From assembly GCA_030248065.1 (NCBI GenBank), contig JASAMV010000132.1:1-64000 (forward strand): a stretch of 64,000 bases of DNA, written 5' to 3'. Position numbers and translations under genes: made by a program. This DNA comes from Rhynchonema sp. JSB1_4 (taxonomy: Eukaryota > Nematoda > Chromadorea > Monhysterida > Xyalidae). Below are positions 37,435 to 50,029 of this stretch, piece by piece (position 1 is the stretch's first letter; every line of letters starts with the position of its first letter). The notes below the pieces were generated by a model. That model ran no database searches. It saw only the letters and a program-made list of their open reading frames with translations, and was not told where the DNA came from.

Positions 37435-37830
37435 TTTCATCGTGACTTTTTGTTTGTCGCTCAATTTTAGTCCCTTGTCGGTGATCTCACCAATTATCAA
37501 ATTGTGCGCGATCATATAATTTGTATGTACATAACACAGAGATTTAAATGAACACCACAGTTTGTTCTTTCTGGTTGCTACGGTTCTTTTTTCATGCTGG
37601 CTCTTTCTTTATCGCTGAAATTTGTGGTCCATCGCGATGTTTTTATGAATGATTAAATTGTGCGCGATCTTTTCATTTCAATGTAACACAGGCTAAAGTG
37701 AAAACCATAATTTGTGGCTGGTCCGTTACGTTTTTTTGCTGTTTTTCTTCCCGACTTTTCCTTTGTCGCTCAATTTTTGTGCTTGCAAACTTGTGAATAA
37801 TCAAATGGTGCACGATCCTTTTATTTGTTT
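37435..37830 (+). repeat. Degenerate tandem repeat, about three units of 130-190 bp
   Basis: Units share TTTGTCGCTCAATTTT, AATCAAATTGTGCGCGATC and ACACAG...TTTGT blocks. It follows the unrecognised gene ending at 37347. Confidence 0.5.
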
Positions 37831-38339
37831 GTCTCGGGTCAAGTCTGTACGAATATCCACATAACTATAGTATGAACACAAGTTTATCACAATGAATGAA
37901 CACATTAACAGGAAGCTGATTGTACTTTGTCGTGTATCCGTATGCATAATACACATCGGTGTAATAAAACCCACACTGTATCACGGTCGCGCAGTGTGCA
38001 AACTTTTGGGCCACCCTACCCTAAAGTGAGATTAGGGGCGATGTGCACAAGGTGCAAGCGGTGCAAGTCGAAAATGAACCGTTTGCATAGGGGCGAGCTA
38101 TACTTTACGTGCGCCCGTAATTCGCCCCTTCTCGCCCGTCTCGCCCGTCTCGCCCGTCGGGAAGATCGGCCACATGGGACACCTTATTGGTGCAACACAT
38201 TATTGCGGACACGGTTTTGCACAGTGGCATTGCCTCTCGCAATCAAAACATCCATTCAGATTCAACTGCGGAGGAAGGTTTGTAAATTTTCGCTCCTCGA
38301 TTTCATTCTTTGCAGTCGTCTCTGCTGAATTGTACGGCC

Positions 38340-38600
38340 TTTCTTGGGGCCCCCCCCACACACCCGACAAAAGAAGGGGGGGCGCGACTAGGCAGGACAC
38401 GGGGGGAAAAACTACCCTTCCTTTTCCCTTGGGCGGGACACGGGGAGGGGGGCTCGGAACTTGAAAAAAAAAAAAAACTAAATTAGGTTTTATTTTTTCC
38501 GCCCGACGGAAAGAACGAATCTTCTGCCCCGCCGCCGGGGGGGCCACAAAAAAAAAAAAGAGAGGCGGGGGGCCTCTTTTCCCCACCATACAATACTCAA
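38340..38600. repeat. Homopolymer-rich low-complexity segment
   Basis: Long C, G and A runs (14 A at 38464-38477; A12 and poly-G blocks further on). Similar texture to 33476-33600 and 62680-62840. Confidence 0.6.
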
Positions 38601-41600
38601 CACGCCCCACAGACCACACCTCACACATCATACATGCGGTTCTCTTTCTCCTCCGCTGGGCGAATCCCCCGCTCCCCCCCCGTCCTCCCCAGAACAGCTG
38701 CGCACTGGCGTGGTTGCCTGACCCAGCATACTTTTCCATGCAAAATGCTTATTTGTGAACGTCAGTTATGTAGTGCTTTCTTCAGAAAGCTTGTCCTTTG
38801 AGCAACTGAAGCCAGTCCTCCTGCAAGCATTTTTTGCTGAAATTCGTTTGTTTTTCTATGTATCGTATGGTTATGTGAACGCTTTATTGCATAATCATAA
38901 AAGTTATGGCCCAGCCATGACCTGCAAATATAGTTTATGGATTTGATGCACCATCATTATCGAATGCTCCAATGCCGTTCTTTTCCTTTCTTTGTGTTTG
39001 TGTTTTGCTTTTTTGCGAGAATTAATGTATGGGTAATTGTAACGTTGTCGACCCATGTTTTTGACGCGGCAAACATATCTCGCATTTGAAGCTGTCCCAG
39101 GTTACACGATGGCTTGCTTTTTCGCAGGACTGTGTTTTTACTCACCGATGCTCTGTTCTGGACGTGGTTTGTGGCCGTTCTGTTGTTGAATAATTAAGGT
39201 TTGCCCGTCTTCAAGAAGGTACCCTAAGTCGCTCAAGAAAATAATGTTGAAAGTAAAAATAATATCTGTGTGCTCAAACAGGGCAAAAAGCAGTTTAATT
39301 CAAATGTGTTTCTATTAATATTACATGTTCCACTGAGACGCGTAGAGTCCCCGTGTAACGGCAACGTTTCGCAACGGCTTAAGTGCACATACTTACAACG
39401 CAACGGTGTGGTCAAATTCTCGATTTGTGAACGAAAGAGTGGAACATTTTCGGGTCACCTTGCCAGATCAGGGCTGACTGGCTGTAGACAATCCGGTTTT
39501 AGACAGGAGATTCGGAAGAAAAGAAAGAAAGATCATCCGATCTGCAACCGGATTTTCTCTTTTGTGTACGCTGCGATCTTTCGTTGACAAATCGAGAATG
39601 TGACCTATAATGTGCCCATGCGGCCATGCGTTGGTTTTCGTTTCGCATGTTTCCTCCATTTCAGGAATATAAAACACGATGATGATGATGATAATGTATA
39701 ATGGCTCACGTTGTGACGCAGTTGTCGACGATGTGCGTCAACTACTTCAATATCAGTTGAAAATTTTGGTTGTACCGTTCGTTAGCCAATGCCAGCGTAA
39801 TGTTTGTTGATGGCTCGTTTCATTAATTTATAATAACGCAGCCGTTCTTCTGCGATGCGAAGCAAACAAATGTTGCTTAGATGATGCGTAGAATCCACTG
39901 GATAACCAGGCATGGAACACAGCTGCACTTTTCCCTGCGTGACCACAACCTGTTTCTGTCACCGTTCCATGCAGCAATTAACAAAGACATGGCCTTATGT
40001 TTTGCCAAGGTCCAAGTGTTTCGCAAGGTGCTTTTGATTTCAAGAGCATTGGCCGTGTGCAGCAACCCAAGACCTTTTTGGGTTCCGCGTTAGTTTTTGG
40101 AACTTGTAACTGCAAACGATCGGATACACACAGGCACGTAACCTGGCATATACCGTGCTGTTTGGGTTTAATCTAGGTAGGACTATACAGTATACATATG
40201 TATAGTTCAGAACCCGGTGTAACCTACCTTCTGCTGACAGACTGAGCAAGTGCTCATTGATAATGCTTAGTAATGAGCCGGTGCGACGAAAGTTGACAGC
40301 CGTAACTTTTTTCATTTGTTGGCCGGCCAAAGTTCCAAATCATGACCCGATTTGCGCACACGGAACGTTATTGGGTCCGCGAAAGCTTTATGCTTGTACA
40401 CTATCTGGATTGAATTTTCGTCCTCAAGAATTCTATGCTTGAGTCCCGTGCTTGACTGATGCCGTAACAAATGTGTTTTATGTTTTCTGTTGATTTTTCT
40501 GATGTGATTTCATTTTCATCCATATAAACACGGGGAAATTGATTGAACGGCTCCTGATATTTGAAAAGACATTTGGTTTCTCGCAGCTTTGTTCCGTCTC
40601 GTATGAACTCGGGATAAACTTCAGAAAACGAAGCGGAAGTTTATGCTTCTGTGCAACGGTTATACATACATAGCATTCGTTTGAGAGAGAATCTGAAGTT
40701 TGTGCAAAACTTCTTCATCGCATGCCCCGATATTACCTGCGCAATGCATATATTGGTTGAGCACTGCGCTCAGTCTTACTTCGTTGTGAACTTACGCAGA
40801 AAGTCACAGCTGATTGGCCAACTTTAATCATAAATGACTCCTCGTCAGGACTTTTCCTAATGTAAACCGACATCTCATAATCCCCCTTACGCTGCTTAAA
40901 TATGCGATTACCGAAGACTCAAACCATCTTTGGGAATAAACGTGAACCATGATCGTGCCAATAAAGTTCCATATACATACCTACATACATATAGTAATGG
41001 CGAAAAAATTTTGCTCCAGGAAGTGACTTGCGAAGCTCAGTGGCCAGGCAGACTCGGGATGTGGCACTGGATATGTACATACCTTAGTTACATACATACA
41101 AGGTACGGTGTACCTACATGATTGAGGTATTATATAAACATACAGTGCCGGCGCATTGACAACTTTACGAGTACTGTATGTAATTTTGACTTTTCTTCTC
41201 TGTCATCGGCCGAAAATTCCGGCGCCACAGAAAGCTGTACCACACCGACATAATATACAGTATGAACTGAAAATTGGAAGGTTTGCTACCTTTAACGGTC
41301 TTTAGATAGTTGCCGAATGTCCGATGCAACATAGTGGGCTATATATGCACAATACGTCGGGGTAGGAAACGGATGCTGGTTATCTTTTTGTGAGGGTGGA
41401 CACAGTGTGTCTCGTCTAAGCAAGTACAATGTTTATATTTATCAAAATGCGGTCGGACTAAACCGATAAAGCACAGCATAGAAGGCCAGGGCATGGTATT
41501 TCGTGAGTACCGGATATCACTGCCCTACGGCCTTTATCGCCGAAACTCAATTCCAGACCAAAATTCGTCTCGCGTGTCTCGTCTTAATGGAGCCGTGAGC

Positions 41601-42313
41601 GCTCTGATCACTCAGCCTACATTGCATGCGAAAAAAGACAAAAATAAAAGTTGCGCCCAGCTCCGGCTATGGTGGTGGTTTATGTAGGTTTACCTATGTA
41701 TACCCTCTTGGTGTATCCCGGGTTTCAGTGTTTATTTGCCATAGCTCAACAATAGGTTAAAATACATGACTTATATATATGTACGTAGTGCGACTGTCGT
41801 TCGCGATATGGGCACGCAGAGACATCATGAACTTGTCTGTATAAGTGCGGCCTTGTCAAAAAGTTTTGACATGTCTTACAACACGCAACCTTTGTTCTGT
41901 TGCTCAGATATGGTTCAAACAAGTTCTCGTGTTCCCAGTTCTGATCCCAGGAATGCTGCGAGCTTTCGCATGCATCCGCAAAAGTTCCAAAATTGACGCA
42001 CACCACATGCTGACAACAGGTCAGTGTTCCGTTCGACGTATTCTTGAGAACTGTATGTATTCTTGATGGCAGTCAAATGTCAGTGGAGTTCTTCCAAGAC
42101 ATGTTTTTTTCGCTTTACTTTTCATAGTTGTAACCACAAGGCATATGCGCATCATCAATACAATCATTGATAAAATGGATCGCATAACCTTAAACTAACA
42201 ATAAAATGCTTGTGATTATCGCAGTTCAGTCTCTCAGTTGCGATTTGAATGGTCAGGTGTCCAGAAACGGATTGTCATACGAAACGTACAAAAAACATGT
42301 ACATAACTCTAAT
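38600..42313. other. No gene recognised
   Basis: Several ORFs of 60-100 codons on both strands without motifs or splice context; (GATGAT)n at 39679-39692 and TACATA-rich patches. Confidence 0.5.
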
Positions 42314-42455
42314 GGCCTAACTATGCTTTGTTCTCTGACGCAACACGAAACAAATTCTCGGGCGCCGATTGGCTGGCGCTGGCGCGCGCCTGAGAGCCAA
42401 TCAGCGTGGGAAAATTTGTTTCGTGTTTCGTGATAGAACGAAGTATAGTTAGGCC
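42314..42455. mobile_element. 142-bp palindromic MITE
   Basis: TIR GGCCTAACTATGCTTTGTTC and complement; arms extend about 60 bp around GGCGCTGGCGCGCGCC. Confidence 0.7.
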
Positions 42456-45400
42456 CGTGAGTCCGAATCCACTATCTCCACAGGTGGTAATCCACCTGCC
42501 TGAAATATCGACCATTGCCTAAAGTACGGTCGCTAAGCTTGCCGGGCTGAGCTGTTACATGTACGCATATCTTGAGCGTCAGGGCAGCGTCATCCAACGT
42601 CTGATCTTTACTGTCCAATCGCGCTGCCATCTGTGTATTATCACGCATCCCAAGCGCGCGCTTGTGAGTCGCACAAATGCCAGCGTTGACATTTCAACTC
42701 TCAAAGCATGGAGCGCACGCATATTTTTTTCACGGCGATCCGCCACCAACTTTTTTTTTTGAAGTGGCTTCTTTGTGCTGCGCGCCTGCTGTTGCCGTTG
42801 TTCTCAAATGCCATCCGCCGGTCCCACCCAAGCAGCCCGTTACTGTGTGCTTGTCTCTTGTCATGATCATGAGATGACAACCCCGTGTTCGTCTGTGTGT
42901 GAGAGAGCATTTGAAGAAACCTTGATTCGTGCTTCTTTTGCACGGACGAATCAGCGTTAAGCAAAACAGCGGCAAAAACTGTTTGCTTATCGGGATTGGT
43001 TGAGCTCAATCAAAGGAGAGCTGTGGACGTGTGGTTCAATGCGTAAATGTGTCTCTGATCTTTATGTTATCATAACATGCATTTTTTTGCACATATGTGG
43101 CTAAAGTGAAAACGCTCTCGGGTAAAAAACAGTTTTTTCATCGCTGTATTATCCATCAAATGCGTCTATAAAAACGAACAACTTTCATCCCAAGGTGGAA
43201 ACAGCATGCACTTTTTTATGTTCCTGCATTACAGTCGCTTGTCATATGTCAAGTACCCATAACGATATGTTCCAACCCACAGAGCTGCCCGTGGGTGTTG
43301 AATTGTTCCGTGATCCCAGAGGGAATTCGGCTAGATTTTCAGATTATGACATGAGAAAAAGCAGTTTGGTTTCGTGCCTGTTGGCTGATTTGCATCCTTG
43401 AACTTTTGGCGAAAATATAGATGGTCTGGGTCGACCCAAGCCGGTCTGAAACAATGGTTTGGTACCTTATACATACTTGTATAAACCATAATTGCATTAG
43501 AAAGTTGCTAAATCAAAAACGCCCTGGGCCAAATCGGTCCTGTACTCGATGGGTTACCGACTTCCAGCAGCGGTCGGGTCGGTATTTTGGCGTTTTGTCA
43601 CAACTCAGTTCCAATACTAAAAAGTGGCGTGTCGCCCTTTTCCTTCTCCTCCTATGCATCATGTTTTATCAAGACTGGGTCATTTTGTTGCGGAAAAACA
43701 AATCGAAAAAAAAACGAAGTTGTTTCTGTTATATTGTTTTGTGCAGAAGACACATGCAAAAGCTGTTGATAGTAGTGCAGTATCAAGTTAGGCGAAGTTT
43801 CAATGGGTTTTTCCATCTTTTTGGCTTTTGGAGTCTTTTGAAACGGCCGGTAATCAGTCACATCATATCGTCGCTGGACCACACGTGCAACAGGGAATAT
43901 AAGGTTTATATCGATGAAAAATTGACTTTCTTGGCAACGCGCGTAACCATATCCATATTTTATGCCATTCCCTGACCACTAGCACTCAACAACCGTGCAC
44001 AAGTATGAGGACTAGACGTTTTAGTCAGAATATATGGCCACGAAGTTTTCGGCAATAGTTAAAGACTACAATGAAAGTGCTGTTCCATGCACACTATAGT
44101 TCGGGTGGTATCAATGAATGCGCTGTTAAGTATGGCCAACATTTATGCTTTTGTTCCTGGATTAGAACAACGTATTTTAATTTTTGAGTACTGCTTCAAA
44201 AAGGGGCATTAACGTTCATATCCCCGAAAACTTTACCCAGCTCAAAGTTCACTCTGAATGTCGCATTGACCATAAACTGTTTCAAGCCACAGTAGGCATG
44301 CGTATACTTGGGCGTATACTACATAACTTGCGTATACTACTGTACGTAACTTATTGCCGCAAACTTCTGCAATAGTTGGCATTTCGGGGTCAGTTGACGA
44401 GTATACAAACTGAGTTACCGAAGTGATTTGACCACCTCAGTTGACCACTAAGCCCAAACAGCATTGACAAATTCTTGTTTGGACAGGTTTTTCTGATGGA
44501 GAATCATGCCACTAAATTTGACCAGCGTAGAAGTTGTTCCCCCGTACCCAACAAAGGACTTTTGCGCTGGTCAAAGCCAGTGCTTCAACTTTCTCACCAT
44601 ACGATTCAAACTACGAAAATTTTGGGAACTCCTGCTTTATGCATCTGCGTTCAAAGCGTAAACTTCGCCCATGAAAATGTGGTTCATTCTTTGGTACATA
44701 GCTGTATGCGATGTTCCGCATGCGCTGACGTAACACCTCAGACACACTGTGTCAGGGTCGGGCAAAATTTTTTTTCTCAACCCTGCCCTGTGTAGTAATC
44801 AGTCTTCATAGCAGTCGGATAATGTCTATCTATACGCGCGCTGACAACTCCTTTGCGGGTACGCGTCAACTTTTGAACGATAAAAATGTGCATAAATATA
44901 CATACATATACAGTATTAGGTACATAATAGCAGAAATAAAAGTCTACTTTTAGGAACACTGCATTCGCGCTCCGTTTTTGCACACTTGATTCGTTCGCGA
45001 GAAAAGATAAAAAAGCGCCCTCCCCCACCCCCGGTAGATTTCCGATTTCACATGCTGTTTTTCAACTCTGCCTCAATGGCTCCTGTGGTCGTTAGACCAC
45101 CGGGGACGGCTTTCTCTGTCGGGGTGGTGGTGTAATTGAGTGTGTGTGCGCACATTTGTTTGAGTTAGCGTTCATTTACAATAAAATGTATCTGCGCACC
45201 GTAGGCTTCTATCGTATTTTGTTGACTATTCATAATCTGAGCTTCCTTGAGAAAGTCTAGTTCCGTTAACTTATGTCAAATCCGGCGGAATCGGGAACTC
45301 GGAAATAATTTGCATACAAAAATACAAAATGTTTGTGGGCTCCGGAAAATTTCCGGATTCCGATTTCCGGATTCTTCCTAAGCCCGCCGTTAGCACCCAT

Positions 45401-46015
45401 GTGCCCGCTTGCAGTGATGTTTCAATGTAGGTATGTATTTGCATGCGCCTTAACATTCACATACGTGACAGACAGAACACCTGATATACTGTTGTAGCTG
45501 GAACAGGACTCAGGTGCGCGACGTCTGGCACGATTTCCGGCGAGCTTCTTACGGAACCCGGCTGCCCTCTAATGATCAAACTATGCACTTAGGTATACAT
45601 AGGTATATTCTGTGTACTGTAGGTATGTATATTTATGTATCTGGTTGCTTGCACGTTAGCATGCGTGACTTTGAATCTATATATCGTACTCACTTGTACC
45701 AGTCCAGGAATAAAAAAGTACGGGGAGTTTCTGTGCACTCACGCACACTGAATTACTTTTCAAAGAAATATGTGATTTTCAATGAAATCATGCCGATCAG
45801 TCTCCCTGCGTCTTTCAGTACTCCCAAAGTATGGTTGAATCTAAAATCGATGCGGACATAAATAATTCAAGAAATGTGCATTTACACGCATTTGTGATCA
45901 CCTGAGAAAATTGGTATTCGGGACAAAGAAAGGACGAATTCTCGACGCAAAAAAAAATGCGCGACCATTTCTATTGCGTATTGATGCCGTGCAGTCGGTG
46001 TTGTTGCGCTTTCAG
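42456..46015. other. No gene recognised
   Basis: Holds only the 33-bp hAT-type element at 44753; ORFs lack support. Upstream exons of the 46.0-kb gene may be hidden in the last kilobase. Confidence 0.45.
44753..44785. mobile_element. 33-bp minimal hAT-type element (TIRs only)
   Basis: CAGGGTCGGGCAAAA directly abuts TTTTTTTCTCAACCCTG, with nothing between the terminal repeats. Flanks CACTGTGT and CCCTGTGT match at 7 of 8 bases. Confidence 0.6.
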
Positions 46016-46288
46016 TGCATCACTTCCGAACAAATGTTTCGTCAGATTCATAATTCTATCGCTGCTCTGCCTTCGATCCACACTCAGCAAGCCAGAAACG
46101 CCGAGAGAAAAGAAATCACTCGTCGACACGCTCAACAAATGGTACAACAGCGCAAAAGACTATCCGAGCACCTGTTACAGGTCCCGTGTTTGAATATTTG
46201 TTTGTGCGTTATTTTTTAGCTGCGCATGCACACTGACGATGACCTGGTGCACACCATCCTGCATCTAAACCAACTTTTGTCTCATTAA
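46016..46288 (+). CDS. Unrecognised helical protein, last two exons
   Basis: Exons 46016-46180 and 46220-46288 join in phase 0 across a 39-bp intron (ACAG|GTCCCG ... TTTTTTAG|CTG). The peptide starts CITSEQMFRQIHN, continues through a Gln/Arg-rich, coiled-coil-like stretch (RRHAQQMVQQRKRLSEHLLQ) and ends TDDDLVHTILHLNQLLSH with stop at 46288. Heptad-like Leu spacing suggests a helical subunit of a complex; no family is recognised. The last exon contains a CACTGACGATGACCTGGTG string that recurs elsewhere in the window, so this exon may be partly repeat-derived. Upstream exons were not identified. Confidence 0.4.
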
Positions 46289-46351
46289 AATATGTTCTCG
46301 AATGACGACCCAAATATTGGAAGATTTGTTATTTTTTATGGGTCTCCTTGC

Positions 46352-46445
46352 CAGATCAGGGCAGGCTGCCGTGTCCCGGTTTAGAACGGACGGTCTCTTT
46401 TCTTTTTCGACCATCCGTTCTAAAACCGGACTTGCCCTCATCTTT
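46352..46445. repeat. Short inverted repeat
   Basis: CCGGTTTAGAACGGACGGTC pairs with GACCATCCGTTCTAAAACCGG, about 25-bp loop. The CTTGCCAGATCAGGGC just upstream recurs at 39459-39474, so this is a dispersed element remnant. Confidence 0.5.
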
Positions 46446-47112
46446 GAATTTTTGGGCCGGGTTTTTGAGAATTTCACTGTGACCATGGGGGAATCGTTAC
46501 CGCAGCCAGTGTTTGTCGTGCCGTGGTTGCAATTTGACGCGGCCAACTAAAATCGTGCGGGTTTTGCTGTCATTGTTATCATGCCCACTGGATATATAAT
46601 GTGGACAGTGGCCTTCTGGACCAAACAATTCAGTTCAACACAATCCACTGAAAAAACCAACAATTTCTTCGCAAACTTTTCAGTTGCATGGACCTGGAGC
46701 TCAAATACCACTGGCATAATCTCAAACACATTTACATTCATCCACTGAATTTCACCTGGCGATGCGGCGATCTATCAGCCCCAATGTCCACAATACAGTG
46801 CGAGGTTGGTTAATGGTTTTGCTTTGGTGTTCATTTTCTATTTTTAGTTTTTCGACCTGATTTTGATTGATCGGGCCAGACCTCTGTCTCTGTCATGTGA
46901 CTGATGGTTAGTTTGGATAATTTCGAAGATCTCCCAATATTTCAACCAAGCGTTGGTAAAGGCTGGCTGCGTCTGGGAACAACTTATTATTTTCCTTGTC
47001 GCAATTGGTGACAGCATCAGTAACTCTGGAAAATATCGCAAAATGCAAAAAAGTTACCGTGACCATGACGGTAATGCGATCACAAAGATTGACACGGAGG
47101 CCATTTTCGCAG

Positions 47113-48055
47113 GACGGCGCGTGCGTGACGATCGTCGAGCCGCAGTACCTGGCCGGCTATCGGGTTGGCGAAACGGTAATCCGAGGATGCTCAAATAGGA
47201 TATTTCTCGATGGCGAAATCCCGGATGAAGCGCTGTGCACCAAATATAAATTAACCAAAGGTTGGAATTCTTGCGGTTGCCGAAGGCTGAAGAGACTGAG
47301 AAGTGCTGCCTGCATGGATCTGAATTCGGCTAATCGTACAGTCGTCAACTCAAGTGATCAAATTGTGTCGTCAACTCAAGTGATCAAATTGCGTCATCAA
47401 CTCAAGCAGGTCCAAAAGAGCGCGAGAAGTTTACACAAGGGAGTTTACGGCAAAACTTGACGATCTGACTTGACGACAGTACATAAAGCCCGAATTGCCT
47501 GGTTCGCGATCAACAGACAATTCGAACAAGCACAATTTAGGCCCCACCAGTTTATTTAATGGCCTATACTAATGTCGTCAACGCAGCTGCCTGAGTTTCG
47601 TGCATAAACGCTGCAGAGCAGGATGTCTGTTTGTTGTCAACGCACCTGTCGCGCCATGCAGATAACAACCATGTATTCATTTTCTCGCTCTGATGTGGGG
47701 CTTGCACGTGTTTGCACGATAATGAAAGCGCACACAGTTACGTTGACACCAACAGTATCAGCCGTTCGTCCGCATTCACATTTCAGCGCGTTGTTCCTCG
47801 TGTCGTCGCGTGGTGGCGCATCAAATCATGCCGCCGGCGGCGCAGGTGCTCTACAAGTCCAATCGCAACTGGCTGCTGTGCTCGTGCGTGGGCATGAATT
47901 GCAACAGTGCCCCATTATTTCGACGGACAAGCAATCCAACAAACAACAGCAACGCAACGTTTGCCATTGACGCCGCTGCGTATTTGCTCACCTCGACCTC
48001 GTGGTTGTGCTGGATTATTGCGTTGGCGGTCACTGCCAGACAGATTCGATCGTAA
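47113..48055 (+). CDS. Probable Ly6/three-finger GPI-anchored protein, last two exons
   Basis: Exons 47113-47260 and 47787-48055 join in phase 1 (GAC GGC ... AAA G | CG CGT). The peptide has spaced Cys (GACVTIV, IRGCSNR, EALCTKY, ARCSSC) ending in WLLCSCVGMNCN, which resembles the terminal CxC...CN motif of Ly6/uPAR three-finger domains. A hydrophobic C-terminus (YLLTSTSWLCWIIALAVTA) close to the stop looks like a GPI-attachment signal. If right, the product is a cell-surface protein of the quiver/Ly6 type. The 5' exon with signal peptide and first Cys pair was not found; candidates between 46.6 and 47.1 kb are unconvincing. GC-rich codons support coding status. One MITE sits in the intron (47339-47479) and a related one begins 17 bp after the stop (48072-48195). 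Confidence 0.5.
47339..47479. mobile_element. GTCGTCAA-family MITE in the Ly6 intron
   Basis: TA-flanked; CAGTCGTCAACTCAAGTG at left, ACTTGACGACAG at right. Contains 2.5 tandem copies of a 28-bp unit with AACTCAAGTGATCAAATTG. Confidence 0.55.
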
Positions 48056-48071
48056 TATTCGGCTTATCGTA

Positions 48072-48195
48072 GTGTGGTCAAATCAGATCGTGTCAAATCT
48101 TGTAATAATCAACTCAATGTATTGTTTCTGCCGTTGATTTGTGGCTGCTTGAGTTGACACAACAGAGGATTTGAAACGACTTGATTTGACGACAG
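48072..48195. mobile_element. GTCGTCAA-family MITE after the Ly6 stop
   Basis: GTGTGGTCAAATCAGATCG at left, CGACTTGATTTGACGACAG at right, TA on both sides. It starts 17 bp after the Ly6-like stop codon. Confidence 0.55.
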
Positions 48196-48378
48196 TACCA
48201 AATATTTTGGATTGGTTCTCATAAGCAGAGTATTGGTGCCCTGCGTATAAAGATGGTCTGCCTTCTTTTTAGTGAATCGGTTGAACCCCGAATTTTCGTT
48301 GCCCATATAAATGCAGAATTTTCACTGCATGGAGCAGAGAGTAACTAGCTGCTTGATTGTATGTAGACTGGCCACAAC

Positions 48379-48890
48379 CAGGGTTGGGCAAAAAGCGTTT
48401 TTTTCAAAAAATCGTTTTTTTTTAAAAAAAGATGTTTTTTTTAAAAAAACGTTTTTTAAAACGCCCAGATGACCAAAATATGCCCCCAAAAAATTGGAAA
48501 ACGCTCATGTTGGGAAGAAAACGTGGTTAAATGAAGTCATTCTATGTGTTCTGAGGCAAAATAAACAGGTTTCAACCCTTTTCTAGCGAGTTGCTAAGAT
48601 CCCATATCAGACCCGCATCGTGGGACCAACTTTGGCCGGGGTCATCACTGAAAGTCAAACTCCGTATATCGACGTATCTCGACAAAGTAAAAATTGGTCG
48701 AAAATTTTTTGAAAAAAATGGGACAAAAAAATTGATTTTCCTTGATAATCAGGGTACTTCCCTGAAAAATCAGGGAAAATCAAGGAAATTCAGGATTTAA
48801 AAAAACGAAAAACGACCCAGGCGTTTTTTTAAAAAAAAACGTCGTTTTTTAAGTAAAAACGCCGTCGTTTTTTTTTTTTGCCCAACCCTG
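48379..48890 (+). mobile_element. hAT-type MITE, GTTGGGC subfamily
   Basis: 512 bp, near-identical and same orientation as 687-1206. Perfect 8-bp duplication GCCACAAC (48371-48378, 48891-48898). Confidence 0.85.
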
Positions 48891-48898
48891 GCCACAAC

Positions 48899-49810
48899 AT
48901 GGAGATGGTGTCCCACACGCACACAGAGGTTCATTATACAGACCGTAGACTGTGCGTCTACTTTTGCATCCAGCAGCTGTTAGAATAGTACCGCGTGAAA
49001 TTCGTGTGTATTGTAATACCAAAATGTTTTCTTTTCAAATGTTAGAAAAAGTTGGCTGGTACATATGTCGTTACAACAGTAGCTAAAGAAGCGCTAACTG
49101 ACGTTTTATGGTTTTGCGGTATTGTCTCCTGCTGAGAACGTGTCCACTTCGGTATGAGTTCTATATTTCTTTCATAATATCAACGCCCAAAAGTTTTCGT
49201 TTTTCTACATTTTATTTTCAACCCCGGTTACAAATGTGGCAGAAAATTTATCAATTCTCTTAACATAAGTTGTTTTCTTCAGTGTAGAATTTAATTTTCG
49301 AAATTTTGTGAAATTTGTCGCCAGTCAAACTGCCTTTCATGTGTCGCAGCGATGGAATCGGATACCTTCTCTTTCTCTTAGCTTTTTATTGAAAACTGCC
49401 AATTGTGAATACTCAGCAACTTTATCGTTTTATCAACATTTGTGATAAAAAAACGATATAACGATACGTGAGACAAATAGAGTTGAATTGCTAAGCTCCA
49501 CATGAAGAAAATACCCATGATATGAAATTTGTTGCATTTCAAACCTGAAACAATCAGAATAATTATACATCAAATTGCATAGCTTTGCATAAAGTCATAC
49601 AACAGCAACACACAACGTTTTGTTCGAGTCAAGACAAGACCCCTATTCGATTATCAAAGCACAACAGACTAGACACTGGTACATATGTATTTTTCGGGCC
49701 ACAAATAAAACAGCGGTTTTGTGAAGCCGGCAAATTTATGGTTTATGGATTCGTGGTTTCGGCGCGCGATGCCCGCTGCTTTATCCTCCTCACTGATACA
49801 CAAGTACGTA
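48899..49810. other. No firm gene
   Basis: Open frame 49670-49800 (FCEAGKFMVYGFVVSARDAR) ends near a donor-like GTACGT but has no partner exon. Confidence 0.4.
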
Positions 49811-50017
49811 CCGGCAATTGCCAAGTAAGCTCCCTGGCGGCTTATTAATTGGGAAACACAGCGGATCTGCGATTGCAAAAAAATAATTTCCCAAATAAGC
49901 CCCCGAAATATAATGACATGGAACATCACTGAAAATTGCATACCATAAATTAGGGAGACTTATTGGGAAACTGTTCCCGAATAGGCTTATTCGGGGGACC
50001 TAATTGGCATTCTCCGC
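49811..50017. mobile_element. CCGGAGAATGCC-family MITE in the 3' flank of the LRR gene
   Basis: 207 bp, CCGGCAATTGCCAAGTAAGC ... TAATTGGCATTCTCCGC, TA on both sides. It ends 12 bp beyond the LRR stop codon, so it probably supplies that gene's 3'UTR. Confidence 0.65.
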
Positions 50018-50029
50018 TAAGTGCAATGT

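Noticed and set aside
37927..38328. Cys-rich ORF with CTRCKRCKSKM, zinc-finger-like
   Set aside because: The Cys spacing fits no finger family and the frame runs through a GGGCGAGA-type repeat.
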